The notes below the pieces were generated by a model that did no database searches, was not told where the DNA came from, and saw only the letters and a program-made list of their open reading frames with translations. A DNA stretch of 64,000 bases, from contig JBCBVV010000007.1 of assembly GCA_039817415.1 (NCBI GenBank), forward strand, positions 1 through 64,000, read 5' to 3'. The stretch comes from JALEFZ01 sp039817415. GTDB taxonomy: Bacteria > Bacteroidota > Bacteroidia > J057. Position numbers and translations under genes: made by a program. This document shows positions 54,325 through 63,455 of this stretch, in pieces (within the stretch, counting starts at the first letter, position 1; each line of letters begins with the position of its first letter).

Positions 54325-55122
54325 ATGAAAAAAATATTATTTGCTACCGATTTCTCTGCTCCAGCCAACAATGCCTTTGCCTACGCCCTTGAGTTAGCCA
54401 AAGCCATCAATGCCAGCCTGAGTATTTTACATGTGTTCAATGAGTATTTCATCACCCGTGCAGAATTCGATAGGGATGAATATGGCGATACCAGACCCAG
54501 AGAGCTAGAGGTACAGGTAAAAGAATTGGGTGCCTCCATTCCCCCTGAGCTACAAGGAGATTTGAAGGTTGTTTTTGGAACTTTTGCCGATGCAGAAATT
54601 GCTGATGAAGCGAGAGATAATGCCTATGATCTGATCATTATGGGCATGAAGGGTGAGCATCATCAATTGGAAAAATGGATGGGATCCGTCACGACCAGCC
54701 TGATGATGAAGGCCCCTTGTCCAGTCCTGGCCATTCCTGAAAAAGCCAATTACCAAGGCATTAAGAAGATTGCCATGGCTACCGCATTACCTTCCTCTGC
54801 CGATATTCCTAAACAGCAGGTTATGGCCTTTGCAGAAGCTGTCTCAGCTAAATTGGAGTTTGTTACAGTCGACAATATCGTTCGACAGTCCAAAGACTTT
54901 GTTCCTGACCAGCCTAAAAAAGTCTTCTTTGGAACCGAATTTCATGTGATAACCAATCCTTCTATTCCAGAAGGACTGAATAACTTTGTTTTGAAGAACG
55001 AGGCTGATGTACTTAGCCTTTACATGCGAAAAAGACATCTTTGGGAGAGGATTTTTCATATATCCACCAGTAGGGAAATGGCCTACCATACAAAAATCCC
55101 TCTATTTGTCTTCCATAATTAG
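54325..55122 (+). CDS. Universal stress protein, two UspA domains
   Basis: A 265-aa cytoplasmic stress protein. The first UspA domain (about 1-148) is complete: LFATDFSAPANNA at the N-terminus and the ATP-binding motif GMKG-x9-GS (residues near 111-125) with PCPVLAIPE. The second half (about 150-265) looks like a degenerate UspA domain, with MATALPSSAD at its start and IPLFVFHN at its end. It lacks the GxxG motif, so only the first is expected to bind nucleotide. It is a single gene between two paralogous T9SS proteases, with a shared terminator downstream. Confidence 0.88.
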   Translation: MKKILFATDFSAPANNAFAYALELAKAINASLSILHVFNEYFITRAEFDRDEYGDTRPRELEVQVKELGASIPPELQGDLKVVFGTFADAEIADEARDNAYDLIIMGMKGEHHQLEKWMGSVTTSLMMKAPCPVLAIPEKANYQGIKKIAMATALPSSADIPKQQVMAFAEAVSAKLEFVTVDNIVRQSKDFVPDQPKKVFFGTEFHVITNPSIPEGLNNFVLKNEADVLSLYMRKRHLWERIFHISTSREMAYHTKIPLFVFHN

Positions 55123-55136
55123 CTTCTATAGGTCAT

Positions 55137-55201
55137 AAAAAAAGAGCATTGAAATCAGGATAGGTTTGAACCGTACCTAATTTCAATGCTCGTCCTTTTT
55201 T
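55137..55201. terminator. Bidirectional terminator
   Basis: A perfect 12-bp stem gagcattgaaat/atttcaatgctc is flanked by A-rich and T-rich runs, with an inner aggt/acct pairing in the loop. It serves the universal stress protein gene and the convergent metalloprotease gene. Confidence 0.9.
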
Positions 55202-55227
55202 ATCTCAGCATGAGAGAGCAAATGGCA

Positions 55228-57780
55228 TTACTTATCAACCATGAGCCTCTCCCAAACAACTTCGTTCTGGAGAATGACTTTCACCATGTAAATGCCTCTT
55301 GGAACCCCACCTAGGGATAACTCCCCTTCAGGAGCATGAATCTCCTTTGCTAAAACTTGTCTTCCACTTAGGTCAAACAGTTCTACGCGTTGGATGGGAT
55401 TTTCGGAAATCAACTTTAGAATATCTATGGCAGGATTAGGGAAAATCGCCAATTGACGAGCCGAAGGTGGCTGAATACCTACGAGACAGTTTGTTTTGAT
55501 AGGATCGCTGTACAGGTAATTCTCTTCGCCATCATCACAGGCATTTTTCACACGGAAGATATATCGTGTACATCCAAATAGACTGTCTGGTCCAAGTATC
55601 ACAGAATTTGAACTCGTAGTAAAGCTGGTCCATATAGAATCGCCCTCGATGGCATATTCATATTGGTAGTTATCAGCTGCATCTACCTGCCCCCAATTTA
55701 AAGCAATGAGTCCATTGCTGGTATCAATAACCGCTTCGAAGCTTGTCAACACATTACAAGCTTTGGTCAATAGGACACAATAGTCTTCGTACTCACCTAG
55801 ACCATTTAAGGCACAGGCATCCCAAGGAGAGGATGACGAAGCCACACGTCCTGCCACACGCATTCGGGTATGTCCGGTATCTATGTCATCACCCAGGACA
55901 ATTTGTCCTGTGATGCTGCTATTGGCTACTTGGTCATTGCTGTACAGAAGTTCTGTACTGTCATTGAAAATTCCATCTCTATCTAGGTCCATCCAAATTC
56001 TCCAGGTATAAGGAAATGAGGTTCCTGCAACAAGGGAGAAGTCATAGGTAGAGTCAATGGCCATTTCTACTTCCTGTCGAGATTGATTGTCATATCCACC
56101 TGGCGCAAATCCAGTATTGGAAGATTGGACGGGGCCAATGGTCACATCAGAAATCCATCCAAGGTTGGACACTACTTGTGGCACGCAGTAAAGGGTGTCC
56201 TCACATTGGCCACAACCCCCTGTGTAAAGCGTGTCGGTCTCGCCAAAGGCTACAGCACCTACTTTACACAGCGCTTGAATTTCATATTCGTAAGCCTGAC
56301 ACCTGTCTAGCCCACCAATACCAATGGTCGTATCTATTAAGCCTGTTACATTCCACGCCAAATCACCTAGTTTTCTATACCTAAAGGCATATTGGTCTAT
56401 GTCATACTGAGTATTCCATGTGAATTGGGTAGAATCAGAAGTCAGTGTAGCAGCAGAAAGGACTGGATTCTCACAACAGCCCAAAGTCGCAATCCGCTGT
56501 TCGTAACATCCAAATGGATTCTCAATTGAATCACAAACAGACCTTAGCTGAATGACATAGTCTGTACATCGGTTCAACTGAGAAAGTCGAAGGGTAGAAT
56601 CAGTAACGTTATTGATCGTCGTCCATGCTCCTCCTGATACAGGACGATATCTTACAGAGATGTCTGCTCCAGGTGTCAATTGAGTAATACTTAGGTTAAT
56701 GACCGAGTCATTGTCTGTTTCAATGTCAAACTCAGGGGCAATCGCACAAGAATTGATGCAACATTTATTAGAAGTCAAAATCGAAGCTCTAGGTCCCCCT
56801 GGAGCCAAAACGGCCCTCATCCTATCTTTCTGCCCCGTTGTAAACAAATGCATACAGGCATCATTTACATAGTCCATGTAGTTTTCGGTCATGTCCTCAG
56901 ATCCACATGAAGTAGATACACCCGGACACCCAAAGTAAGGTGCGGTAGAGGTCGGAGTATCTCCTACATTGTCATCCTGACCACAACCTCCATTTCCACT
57001 TCCCCACATATGGGCCAAGTTTAGCCAGTGTCCCACCTCATGGGTAAGCGTTCTTCCTAGGTTAAAAGGAGCTTGGGCAGTTCCCCCAGAACCAAAATTG
57101 GTATATCCAACAACAACTCCATCTCTAGAAGCGGGTCCAAAGGGAATCGCATATCCCAAGACACCACCATCTAAGTCACATACCCAAATATTAAGGTACT
57201 CACTAGTAGGCCAAGCTGTTTTGCCTCCTTGTGCATCAAAATTGATATTAGATCCACCTGAAAAGCTGGTAACGGTGGTAAAGGTTCGGGTAATCCCCGT
57301 CGTAGCCAAACCATCCGGATCGATACTTGCCAGACAGAATTCAATCTCCATATCGTCTGCCTGGGGCCAACGACTGGTGGTATCAGAATTGGTCCTCCTA
57401 AAATCCTCATTCAAGACATCCATCTGCCTTAGAATCTGTGCATCAGATATGTTCTCTTGTGGAGTATTGTACACTACATGAACGACAACCGGTACGGTAA
57501 TGGTACCAAGTCCATCACGATTTCCATTTAAATTTTTCTGCTGTATATATCGCTGGGTATGCTCTTCGATTTGTTGCTTCTTCAGCAAATATTGAGGGAA
57601 GCTTTGATAAAGAGATTCTAGCTGATGATCCGTTCCGCACTTATCAGGATTATGTTGGTGGGCCTGATCGTGTTCGTGGCTATGGTTGTGAGAATGGCCA
57701 GAATGTTGTGCAAAGATTGATTGGCAGCACAACAGACAGACAATCAACATGGAGGAAATCCACTTGTCAAGATAATTCAT
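55228..57780 (-). CDS. M43-family zinc metalloprotease with GEVED domain, T9SS
   Basis: An 850-aa secreted protease, paralogous to the one at 51484. The signal sequence follows ATG 57778-57780 (SSMLIVCLLCCQSIFAQ), and a His-rich stretch (HSGHSHNHSHEHDQAHQHN) comes next and could bind metal. The M43 catalytic domain has HEVGHWLNLAH near residue 247 and then SEDMTENYMDYVND. Fibronectin-like segments follow, then a GEVED domain (DSTYDFSLVAGTSFPYTWRI, EYEDYCVLLT) and a T9SS sorting domain (FPNPAIDILKLIS, GIYMVKVI). A longer frame starting at TTG 57846 adds no signal-like sequence. It probably acts in extracellular proteolysis. Confidence 0.88.
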   Translation of the reverse strand: MNYLDKWISSMLIVCLLCCQSIFAQHSGHSHNHSHEHDQAHQHNPDKCGTDHQLESLYQSFPQYLLKKQQIEEHTQRYIQQKNLNGNRDGLGTITVPVVVHVVYNTPQENISDAQILRQMDVLNEDFRRTNSDTTSRWPQADDMEIEFCLASIDPDGLATTGITRTFTTVTSFSGGSNINFDAQGGKTAWPTSEYLNIWVCDLDGGVLGYAIPFGPASRDGVVVGYTNFGSGGTAQAPFNLGRTLTHEVGHWLNLAHMWGSGNGGCGQDDNVGDTPTSTAPYFGCPGVSTSCGSEDMTENYMDYVNDACMHLFTTGQKDRMRAVLAPGGPRASILTSNKCCINSCAIAPEFDIETDNDSVINLSITQLTPGADISVRYRPVSGGAWTTINNVTDSTLRLSQLNRCTDYVIQLRSVCDSIENPFGCYEQRIATLGCCENPVLSAATLTSDSTQFTWNTQYDIDQYAFRYRKLGDLAWNVTGLIDTTIGIGGLDRCQAYEYEIQALCKVGAVAFGETDTLYTGGCGQCEDTLYCVPQVVSNLGWISDVTIGPVQSSNTGFAPGGYDNQSRQEVEMAIDSTYDFSLVAGTSFPYTWRIWMDLDRDGIFNDSTELLYSNDQVANSSITGQIVLGDDIDTGHTRMRVAGRVASSSSPWDACALNGLGEYEDYCVLLTKACNVLTSFEAVIDTSNGLIALNWGQVDAADNYQYEYAIEGDSIWTSFTTSSNSVILGPDSLFGCTRYIFRVKNACDDGEENYLYSDPIKTNCLVGIQPPSARQLAIFPNPAIDILKLISENPIQRVELFDLSGRQVLAKEIHAPEGELSLGGVPRGIYMVKVILQNEVVWERLMVDK

Positions 57781-58088
57781 GTACGTGATTTTATGTGGTC
57801 GAGGTTGGTGGGCTGTGCTGTAAAAATTAAACATCCATTTTAACAAAAAAAGTGGATATTTCTTAGCCTAAAATGATGGAAGATTCGTTCTTAACGATAT
57901 CTTATTACAAACTTTGATAACTTGTGTTGTAAATAAATGACAAGAGTAATAAATCCTTGTCTGACAAGTTGTAAGGAAGAATACAGATGCATCCTTTCTA
58001 TGCTTCTGTTATCTTTGGCATGATTCCCTACCCAATCGCACGTACGAATTACCTCATTTCATTCAGCTGAACCAAAGCAAGCTCATTT
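57781..58088. other. Divergent intergenic region, 308 bp
   Basis: An AT-rich spacer between the metalloprotease and the propeller/Ig gene. A perfect -7 box TATCTTTG lies at 58010-58017 on the plus strand, about 70 bases before the ATG at 58089, but no TTG stands at normal spacing upstream. A TTTAATTTTTAC element on the minus strand near 57827 is a weak candidate for the protease gene. Confidence 0.45.
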
Positions 58089-61000
58089 ATGTTCAACCGT
58101 CATGTGTTTTTTTGCGGAATACTCATTTTGGGATTCCTGTCAGTAATAGAGGTGCAAGGCCAGGTGGCCATTCCCTTTAATGAGGGTGTCAACACTGAGT
58201 ATGAAGAACGCGAACCTGTCCCATCTCCAGAGGGAAATACCCTGTATTTTTGGAGAAGAAAAGACCCCAGAAATGTAGGTGGAGTTACAGACCCAGGGGA
58301 TATCTGGTACACCCAGAGGAGATTTGGAGACAGATGGTCCACGGCTAAGCCCATGGGAAGTTCTTTTAATACTTCCGGACAAGAATTTATCTGGCAAATT
58401 TCAGAGGGAAGCGATACCCTTTGGATGGTGCAGAATATCAGAGGAGCAGGAGGATCAGGAGCGGGTTATGTAACTCGTAGCTTTACGGGTTACTGGGAAA
58501 GAATTCAGCCTATTCGAATTCGTGGGTTCGAATTCTTCGGGACATACAAAGATTTTACCTTTTCCGATGAGCGTGTCATGATCCTGACCAATAGAGGGAG
58601 AGAGACCAATGGCGGTTCCGACCTCTATATCAGCTTCCCCTTAAACGATACTGCTTGGACCAAACCCGCCAACATGGGAGATGTCATCAATACTTCCATG
58701 GATGAGGACGCTCCCTTTCTGAGTAGAGATGGCAAAACTCTGTATTTCAATAGCAATGGACATGGGGGAGAAGGTGATCACGATATTTGGGTCAGCTATC
58801 GACTGGATGACAGCTGGGCCAATTGGTCAAAACCTGTGAATATGGGACCTCCTATTAACAGTGATGCCTACGACTTTGACTTTGTTACCTCTTATGATGG
58901 CAAATGGGGTTTTTGGGCCTCTGGTCGAGAAGGAGGGCAAGGAGATTACGACCTATACCGCGTCAATCTTGAAAAATGTCAAGTGGATGTATTCCCGCAG
59001 GGAGATCAAGTTGTCTGTGCCAATGATGATTTTGTGCTGGAAGCCGGCTTCGTTCCTGGTAGAAATATCAGGTACCAATGGCTGAAAAATGGTTCTCCAA
59101 TCAGAGGAGCCTTTCAACGGTCCTTCAAAGTAGTTGATGAAGGGAATTACCAATTGATCAGAGATACAGGTAGCTGTCGAGATACCTCCAAGATCCAAAA
59201 AATTACCTTTAGCGAGCCTCCATCTGTGAAGATTATCACCACGGATGAAATTCTCTGTGTGGACGATTCTATTAGGTTAAGGGCAGATTCTCGTTCCGCC
59301 ATTCGATACCAATGGTATTACAATGGCTTAGAATTGCCTGAAAAAACTCGATTTGTCCTTCAAGCTCAGCGGCCTGGTATTTATTCTGTTGAGGCTTTTG
59401 ATGGAAATTGTTCCATGGAATCAGATCCGGTAGAAGTAAAGCGATTTGATGATCCCGAAATATACCTAGCCAAAGATACTGTTCTTGGGCGAGGGCGCCC
59501 CCTTCCTAGGTGGCTTTGGACCAATAAAGTACCGCAAACGAAATCCCGATCAAGAGTGCTTGACCTGGCAATTTCAGACAACGGAAGTAGCTATATGTTG
59601 GTGGGCCATCAAAAAGGTGGCCGAGAGCAACTATCAGTCAAGAAGTTTTCTCCCGAAGGGCTGTACAAGGGTAAGTTTCAGTCCATTCTTGTTCCAGGTA
59701 CCTCCGCCGGATTTATTGATGCCAGCCCAGATGGAAATATCATAGTGGCCGATGAAGATCGTTTTCTGGCCAAGTATAAACCTGATGGGACGGTTCTCTG
59801 GAGTAAGGAAAGGAGTATGCCTGATCTGCTGGGTATGCAGGTAGATCCAATCGGTAATATTTATGTGGCTGCCGAATTTAGAGACAGTTTATACTTCGGC
59901 CCCAAAGTGTATGCAGCTTCGGGTAGGGGAAGTATCTTCCTTGCCAAATTCTCCCCAAGGGGCGAAATGCTGTGGATTCAGACCTTTTTCCTAGATGTGT
60001 TAAGAGCAGACTATGGAAATTGTTTACAGGTTGATGGGCAGGGTAACGTCTATTTCTTGCACGGTTTCCGAATTGCAGCCAATTACAGACAGGAGATTCT
60101 TAGAGCATCTCTTGCAGGCAATACATATGGTCTGGTGAAATTTTCCCCAAAAGGGAAGCTGAAGTGGGCTACCAAATTGGTTGCGCCCAAAATAAAACCG
60201 CGGGTAGTTGGTTTTTATACCGATGAAAGTGGGAGTAGCTTCGTCGCCGCTCATGATAAACTGTGGAATGTCGATGCTGCGGGCAACCAACGATGGAAAG
60301 ATGATTTGCTTTACCCAAAAGGCCATCAAGTAATCAGACTCGACATGGCTGGAGGTAAGGGGGATATCTATATAAGTGGCCTGACGGATAAAAAGGAATA
60401 TTTTATTACCAAATTGAATCGCCTGAATAGACAAGCCATTATATGGTCAGGTAAAAAAGCCCTTCAGTCTAAAGGAGATTTCCCCGCGATTCAGGCTGGT
60501 CCTAAAGGTGCCATTTATGCAGCTGGAGTTACAAAGGGAAAAAGTTTTCCAGGGATACAATTCGACAAAACCAGCAACAACAAGGCCTTTTTGATCAAAT
60601 ATGGCCAACCAGATGGTAAGTTTCAGCGGGATCCCATTATCATGTGCAAGGGAGATAGAAAGACCTTGGTTACCGTTCGAGAGGCAGGGCTAAGGTATCA
60701 ATGGTACTACAATGGGAACCCTGTAAAAAATGGAAACAATTACTACCTGGAAATCTCAAAAACTGGAACCTATCAGGTACAAGCTAAGAGTGAATTGTGC
60801 GACAGAATATCCGCACCTAGGATGGTGACACCCTGCGATGAGGATCCCATGAAAAATCCTATTGCCAAGGTGGTGAAAGAGAAGGAAGAAGACCTTCCTC
60901 CAGCTACGCCCTCAGCCCCTCCCATTCCTGAGAAAACGACCCCTAAGTCAACGGATGTTTCCTATGCGCCTAGCGGAAAACCCAAAAAGGTAAAAAATAG

Positions 61001-61331
61001 GAGGGTTAAGACACAAAAAGGCTTGACCATTGAAGGAAGCAAGGCTAGCATCTACCTATGGGACCATGGTGCGCTGGATCGAGATACAATTTCCGTGAAT
61101 ATCAATGGAGAATGGCTGGTAGAAAATTACCCCTTGACCAAGGAAAGAGTGGAAATTCCCTTCCAATTCAAAAAAGGAGACAACTATATCGTCCTCTATG
61201 CATTAAATCTAGGTACCATTCCGCCCAATACGGCTTCTATCATGGTAGATGATGGGCGAACCAAGCAAACCCTACAACTTCGTTCTACCCTGAAAACTAG
61301 TGGAATGCTTAGGGTGCGGGTGAAGGATTAG
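58089..61331 (+). CDS. Secreted mosaic of PD40-type propeller, Ig-like domains and NHL-like propeller
   Basis: A 1080-aa exported protein of unknown function with signal peptide 1-25 (ending VQGQ). Residues about 40-300 contain WD40-like PD40 repeats (PSPEGNTLYFWRRKDP, FLSRDGKTLYFNSNGHGG). Residues about 305-460 hold two Ig-like domains with WxKNG and YQWYYNG, each with a Cys pair. Residues about 465-850 form an SBBP/NHL-type propeller (DPIGNIYVAAEF, GKLKWATK, GPKGAIYAAG). A third Ig-like domain (about 850-915) is followed by a Pro/Glu-rich linker and a basic hinge. A C-terminal beta domain of about 100 residues begins with GSKASIYLWDHG. It lacks a T9SS sorting domain, so it is probably periplasmic or in the outer membrane. 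Confidence 0.78.
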   Translation: MFNRHVFFCGILILGFLSVIEVQGQVAIPFNEGVNTEYEEREPVPSPEGNTLYFWRRKDPRNVGGVTDPGDIWYTQRRFGDRWSTAKPMGSSFNTSGQEFIWQISEGSDTLWMVQNIRGAGGSGAGYVTRSFTGYWERIQPIRIRGFEFFGTYKDFTFSDERVMILTNRGRETNGGSDLYISFPLNDTAWTKPANMGDVINTSMDEDAPFLSRDGKTLYFNSNGHGGEGDHDIWVSYRLDDSWANWSKPVNMGPPINSDAYDFDFVTSYDGKWGFWASGREGGQGDYDLYRVNLEKCQVDVFPQGDQVVCANDDFVLEAGFVPGRNIRYQWLKNGSPIRGAFQRSFKVVDEGNYQLIRDTGSCRDTSKIQKITFSEPPSVKIITTDEILCVDDSIRLRADSRSAIRYQWYYNGLELPEKTRFVLQAQRPGIYSVEAFDGNCSMESDPVEVKRFDDPEIYLAKDTVLGRGRPLPRWLWTNKVPQTKSRSRVLDLAISDNGSSYMLVGHQKGGREQLSVKKFSPEGLYKGKFQSILVPGTSAGFIDASPDGNIIVADEDRFLAKYKPDGTVLWSKERSMPDLLGMQVDPIGNIYVAAEFRDSLYFGPKVYAASGRGSIFLAKFSPRGEMLWIQTFFLDVLRADYGNCLQVDGQGNVYFLHGFRIAANYRQEILRASLAGNTYGLVKFSPKGKLKWATKLVAPKIKPRVVGFYTDESGSSFVAAHDKLWNVDAAGNQRWKDDLLYPKGHQVIRLDMAGGKGDIYISGLTDKKEYFITKLNRLNRQAIIWSGKKALQSKGDFPAIQAGPKGAIYAAGVTKGKSFPGIQFDKTSNNKAFLIKYGQPDGKFQRDPIIMCKGDRKTLVTVREAGLRYQWYYNGNPVKNGNNYYLEISKTGTYQVQAKSELCDRISAPRMVTPCDEDPMKNPIAKVVKEKEEDLPPATPSAPPIPEKTTPKSTDVSYAPSGKPKKVKNRRVKTQKGLTIEGSKASIYLWDHGALDRDTISVNINGEWLVENYPLTKERVEIPFQFKKGDNYIVLYALNLGTIPPNTASIMVDDGRTKQTLQLRSTLKTSGMLRVRVKD

Positions 61332-61360
61332 ATAGACTAAGCACATCAGGTGTACCCATA

Positions 61361-61406
61361 ATATATGTCCCTTTGGTTTGGAAGTAGCCAGAGGGACATC
61401 TTTTTT
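61361..61406 (+). terminator. Terminator after the propeller/Ig gene
   Basis: A 8-bp stem atgtccct/agggacat has an additional inner pairing in its loop and is followed by six T. Confidence 0.8.
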
Positions 61407-61555
61407 CAGCTCAGTTCGTAGGAAGGGATACATCTCTCAAGGGTTTCACCTACCTACTTGCTCTTGCCCACAAGAGCCGTAGCTGAAATCTTCTTCCTAA
61501 GGATTTTTTTTCCTCTTATTAATCACCATTTTTGCAGCGCAAAAATTAATTCCTT

Positions 61556-63337
61556 ATGCAAACTTCTCTTCGCACCCACAATTGTGGGGAACTACGTCTC
61601 GAACATGCAAACCAAGAGGCGAGCCTATGCGGATGGGTACAAAAGACCCGCGACCTTGGATACATTCTTTTCATCGACCTACGAGATCGTTACGGAATCA
61701 CGCAGATTTCTATCAAGTCCGATGATCAGAAGGATATCTACGACAAGGCCCGCAAGTTGGGAAGAGAATTTGTCGTGAATTTCAAGGGTAAGGTCATGGA
61801 GCGCGAGAGCAAAAACCTCAACATCCCAACAGGAGAAGTTGAGCTTGTTCCTACCTCAATGGAAGTAATGAACGAAGCCGAACTGCCTCCCTTCCTCATT
61901 GAAGATGAAACAGACGGATTGGAAGATCTGCGCATGGAGTATCGTTACCTCGACCTTCGTCGCCCTAAGATGACCCATAACTTCGTGATGCGCTCACAGG
62001 TTATGATGGCCACCCGCGAATACCTCAATAAGGAAAGTTTCATGGAAATTGAAACACCTTTTTTGATTAAATCTACCCCTGAAGGGGCAAGGGACTTTTT
62101 GGTGCCCTCCAGGCTTCACCATGGTACATTCTATGCGCTTCCTCAGTCTCCTCAGATTATGAAGCAGCTATTGATGGTAGCTGGAATGGACCGCTATTTT
62201 CAGATTGTGAAGTGTTTTAGAGACGAAGACTTCCGTGGAGACCGTCAGCCCGAGTTTACGCAAATCGACTGCGAAATGTCCTTCGTAAAACAGGATGATG
62301 TCCTGAACATGTTCGAAGGCATGACCAAGCATATCTTTAAGTCAGTCATAAATGTAGAATTGCCTGACTTTATCCGTATGCCGTACAAGGATGCGATTAA
62401 ATACTATGGAACAGACAAGCCTGACCTAAGATTCGATTGCAAAATTGTAGACCTGAATGAGGCCATGGGGGGAACGGAATTCAAGGTATTCAACAACTTG
62501 ATCGAAAACGATGGCCTGATTGCAGGGATTGTGGCAAAAGGATGTGCTTCCTACACCAGGAAGAAACTGGACGCCTTAACAAACTTCGTGAAGGAGCCAC
62601 ATTTGGGCGCTAGCGGTTTGGTTTATGTCAAGTTTAATGAAGACGGAACCGTTAAGTCTTCTATCGATAAGTTCTACTCACAGGAACAATTGCTTAAAAT
62701 TGGTGAGTTTGCTGGTGCGGAGAAGGGCGATCTCCTGCTCATTGTAGCTGATCAACTTCATGGGAAAACAAGGAAGATCTTGGGGCAGCTACGTTTGCAC
62801 ATGGGGCGTCAAGAGGCATGGATTGATGAAGACAAGTGGTCAGTATTTTGGGTAGTGGACTTCCCCTTGTTTGAGGAAGATGAAGAATCGGGAAAATTGA
62901 CTTTTGCACACCATCCCTTCTGTATGCCTGACGAGGAAAATTTGAAACATCTCTATTCTGATGACCCAGAGGACTTGAAAAAAGTAGCGGCTCAGTCTTA
63001 CGACATGGTGATCAACGGAAATGAGATTGTGTCTGGTTCTATTAGGGTGCACGATCCTGAGATTCAGACCAGAATTTTTGATATTCTTGGACTGTCTAAA
63101 GAAGATCAAGATGCCAAGTTTGGCTTTATGCTCAAAGCCTTCCAATACGGAGCACCTCCCCATGGTGGATGTGCGTTTGGATTAGACCGTTTCGTTATGC
63201 TAATGGCCGGTGAAAGTTCTATCCGTGATGTAATTGCCTTCCCTAAGACAGCGGGAGGACGTGATCTTATGATGGATGCACCTGCTTCTGTACCTGAAGA
63301 TAATTTGGGCGAATTGGGAATTGGCTTGAAGAAGTAA
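61556..63337 (+). CDS. aspS: Aspartyl-tRNA synthetase
   Basis: This class II enzyme charges tRNA-Asp, in the cytoplasm. The 593-aa length is that of the bacterial type with an inserted GAD domain. The N-terminal OB-fold anticodon-binding domain has WVQKTRDLGYILFIDLRDRYG. Class II motif 1 lies around TREYLNKESFMEIETPFL, and motif 2 is FQIVKCFRDED with the RGDRQPEFTQ loop that follows. Motif 3 is near the C-terminus, GCAFGLDRFVMLMAG. Whether it is discriminating (tRNA-Asp only) cannot be read here. It is a single gene with a strong terminator. Confidence 0.97.
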   Translation: MQTSLRTHNCGELRLEHANQEASLCGWVQKTRDLGYILFIDLRDRYGITQISIKSDDQKDIYDKARKLGREFVVNFKGKVMERESKNLNIPTGEVELVPTSMEVMNEAELPPFLIEDETDGLEDLRMEYRYLDLRRPKMTHNFVMRSQVMMATREYLNKESFMEIETPFLIKSTPEGARDFLVPSRLHHGTFYALPQSPQIMKQLLMVAGMDRYFQIVKCFRDEDFRGDRQPEFTQIDCEMSFVKQDDVLNMFEGMTKHIFKSVINVELPDFIRMPYKDAIKYYGTDKPDLRFDCKIVDLNEAMGGTEFKVFNNLIENDGLIAGIVAKGCASYTRKKLDALTNFVKEPHLGASGLVYVKFNEDGTVKSSIDKFYSQEQLLKIGEFAGAEKGDLLLIVADQLHGKTRKILGQLRLHMGRQEAWIDEDKWSVFWVVDFPLFEEDEESGKLTFAHHPFCMPDEENLKHLYSDDPEDLKKVAAQSYDMVINGNEIVSGSIRVHDPEIQTRIFDILGLSKEDQDAKFGFMLKAFQYGAPPHGGCAFGLDRFVMLMAGESSIRDVIAFPKTAGGRDLMMDAPASVPEDNLGELGIGLKK

Positions 63338-63360
63338 ATTCAGACAAATCAACAGATAAG

Positions 63361-63402
63361 CTCACTGTCCAGTCTTTAGACTAGGCAGTGAGTATTTTTT
63401 TT
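63361..63402 (+). terminator. Terminator after aspS
   Basis: The stem ctcactg/cagtgag contains a nested agtc/gact pairing and is followed by tatttttttt. Confidence 0.85.
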
Positions 63403-63455
63403 GAAATAAATGGCCTTTCTTTTTTAGATTGGCAATCCTTAATATGTTTGAATCT

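Noticed and set aside
63443..63450. A perfect TATGTTTG -7-like box at the start of the PfkB gene
   Set aside because: It overlaps the possible start codons and has no -33 element at normal spacing, so it is probably chance.
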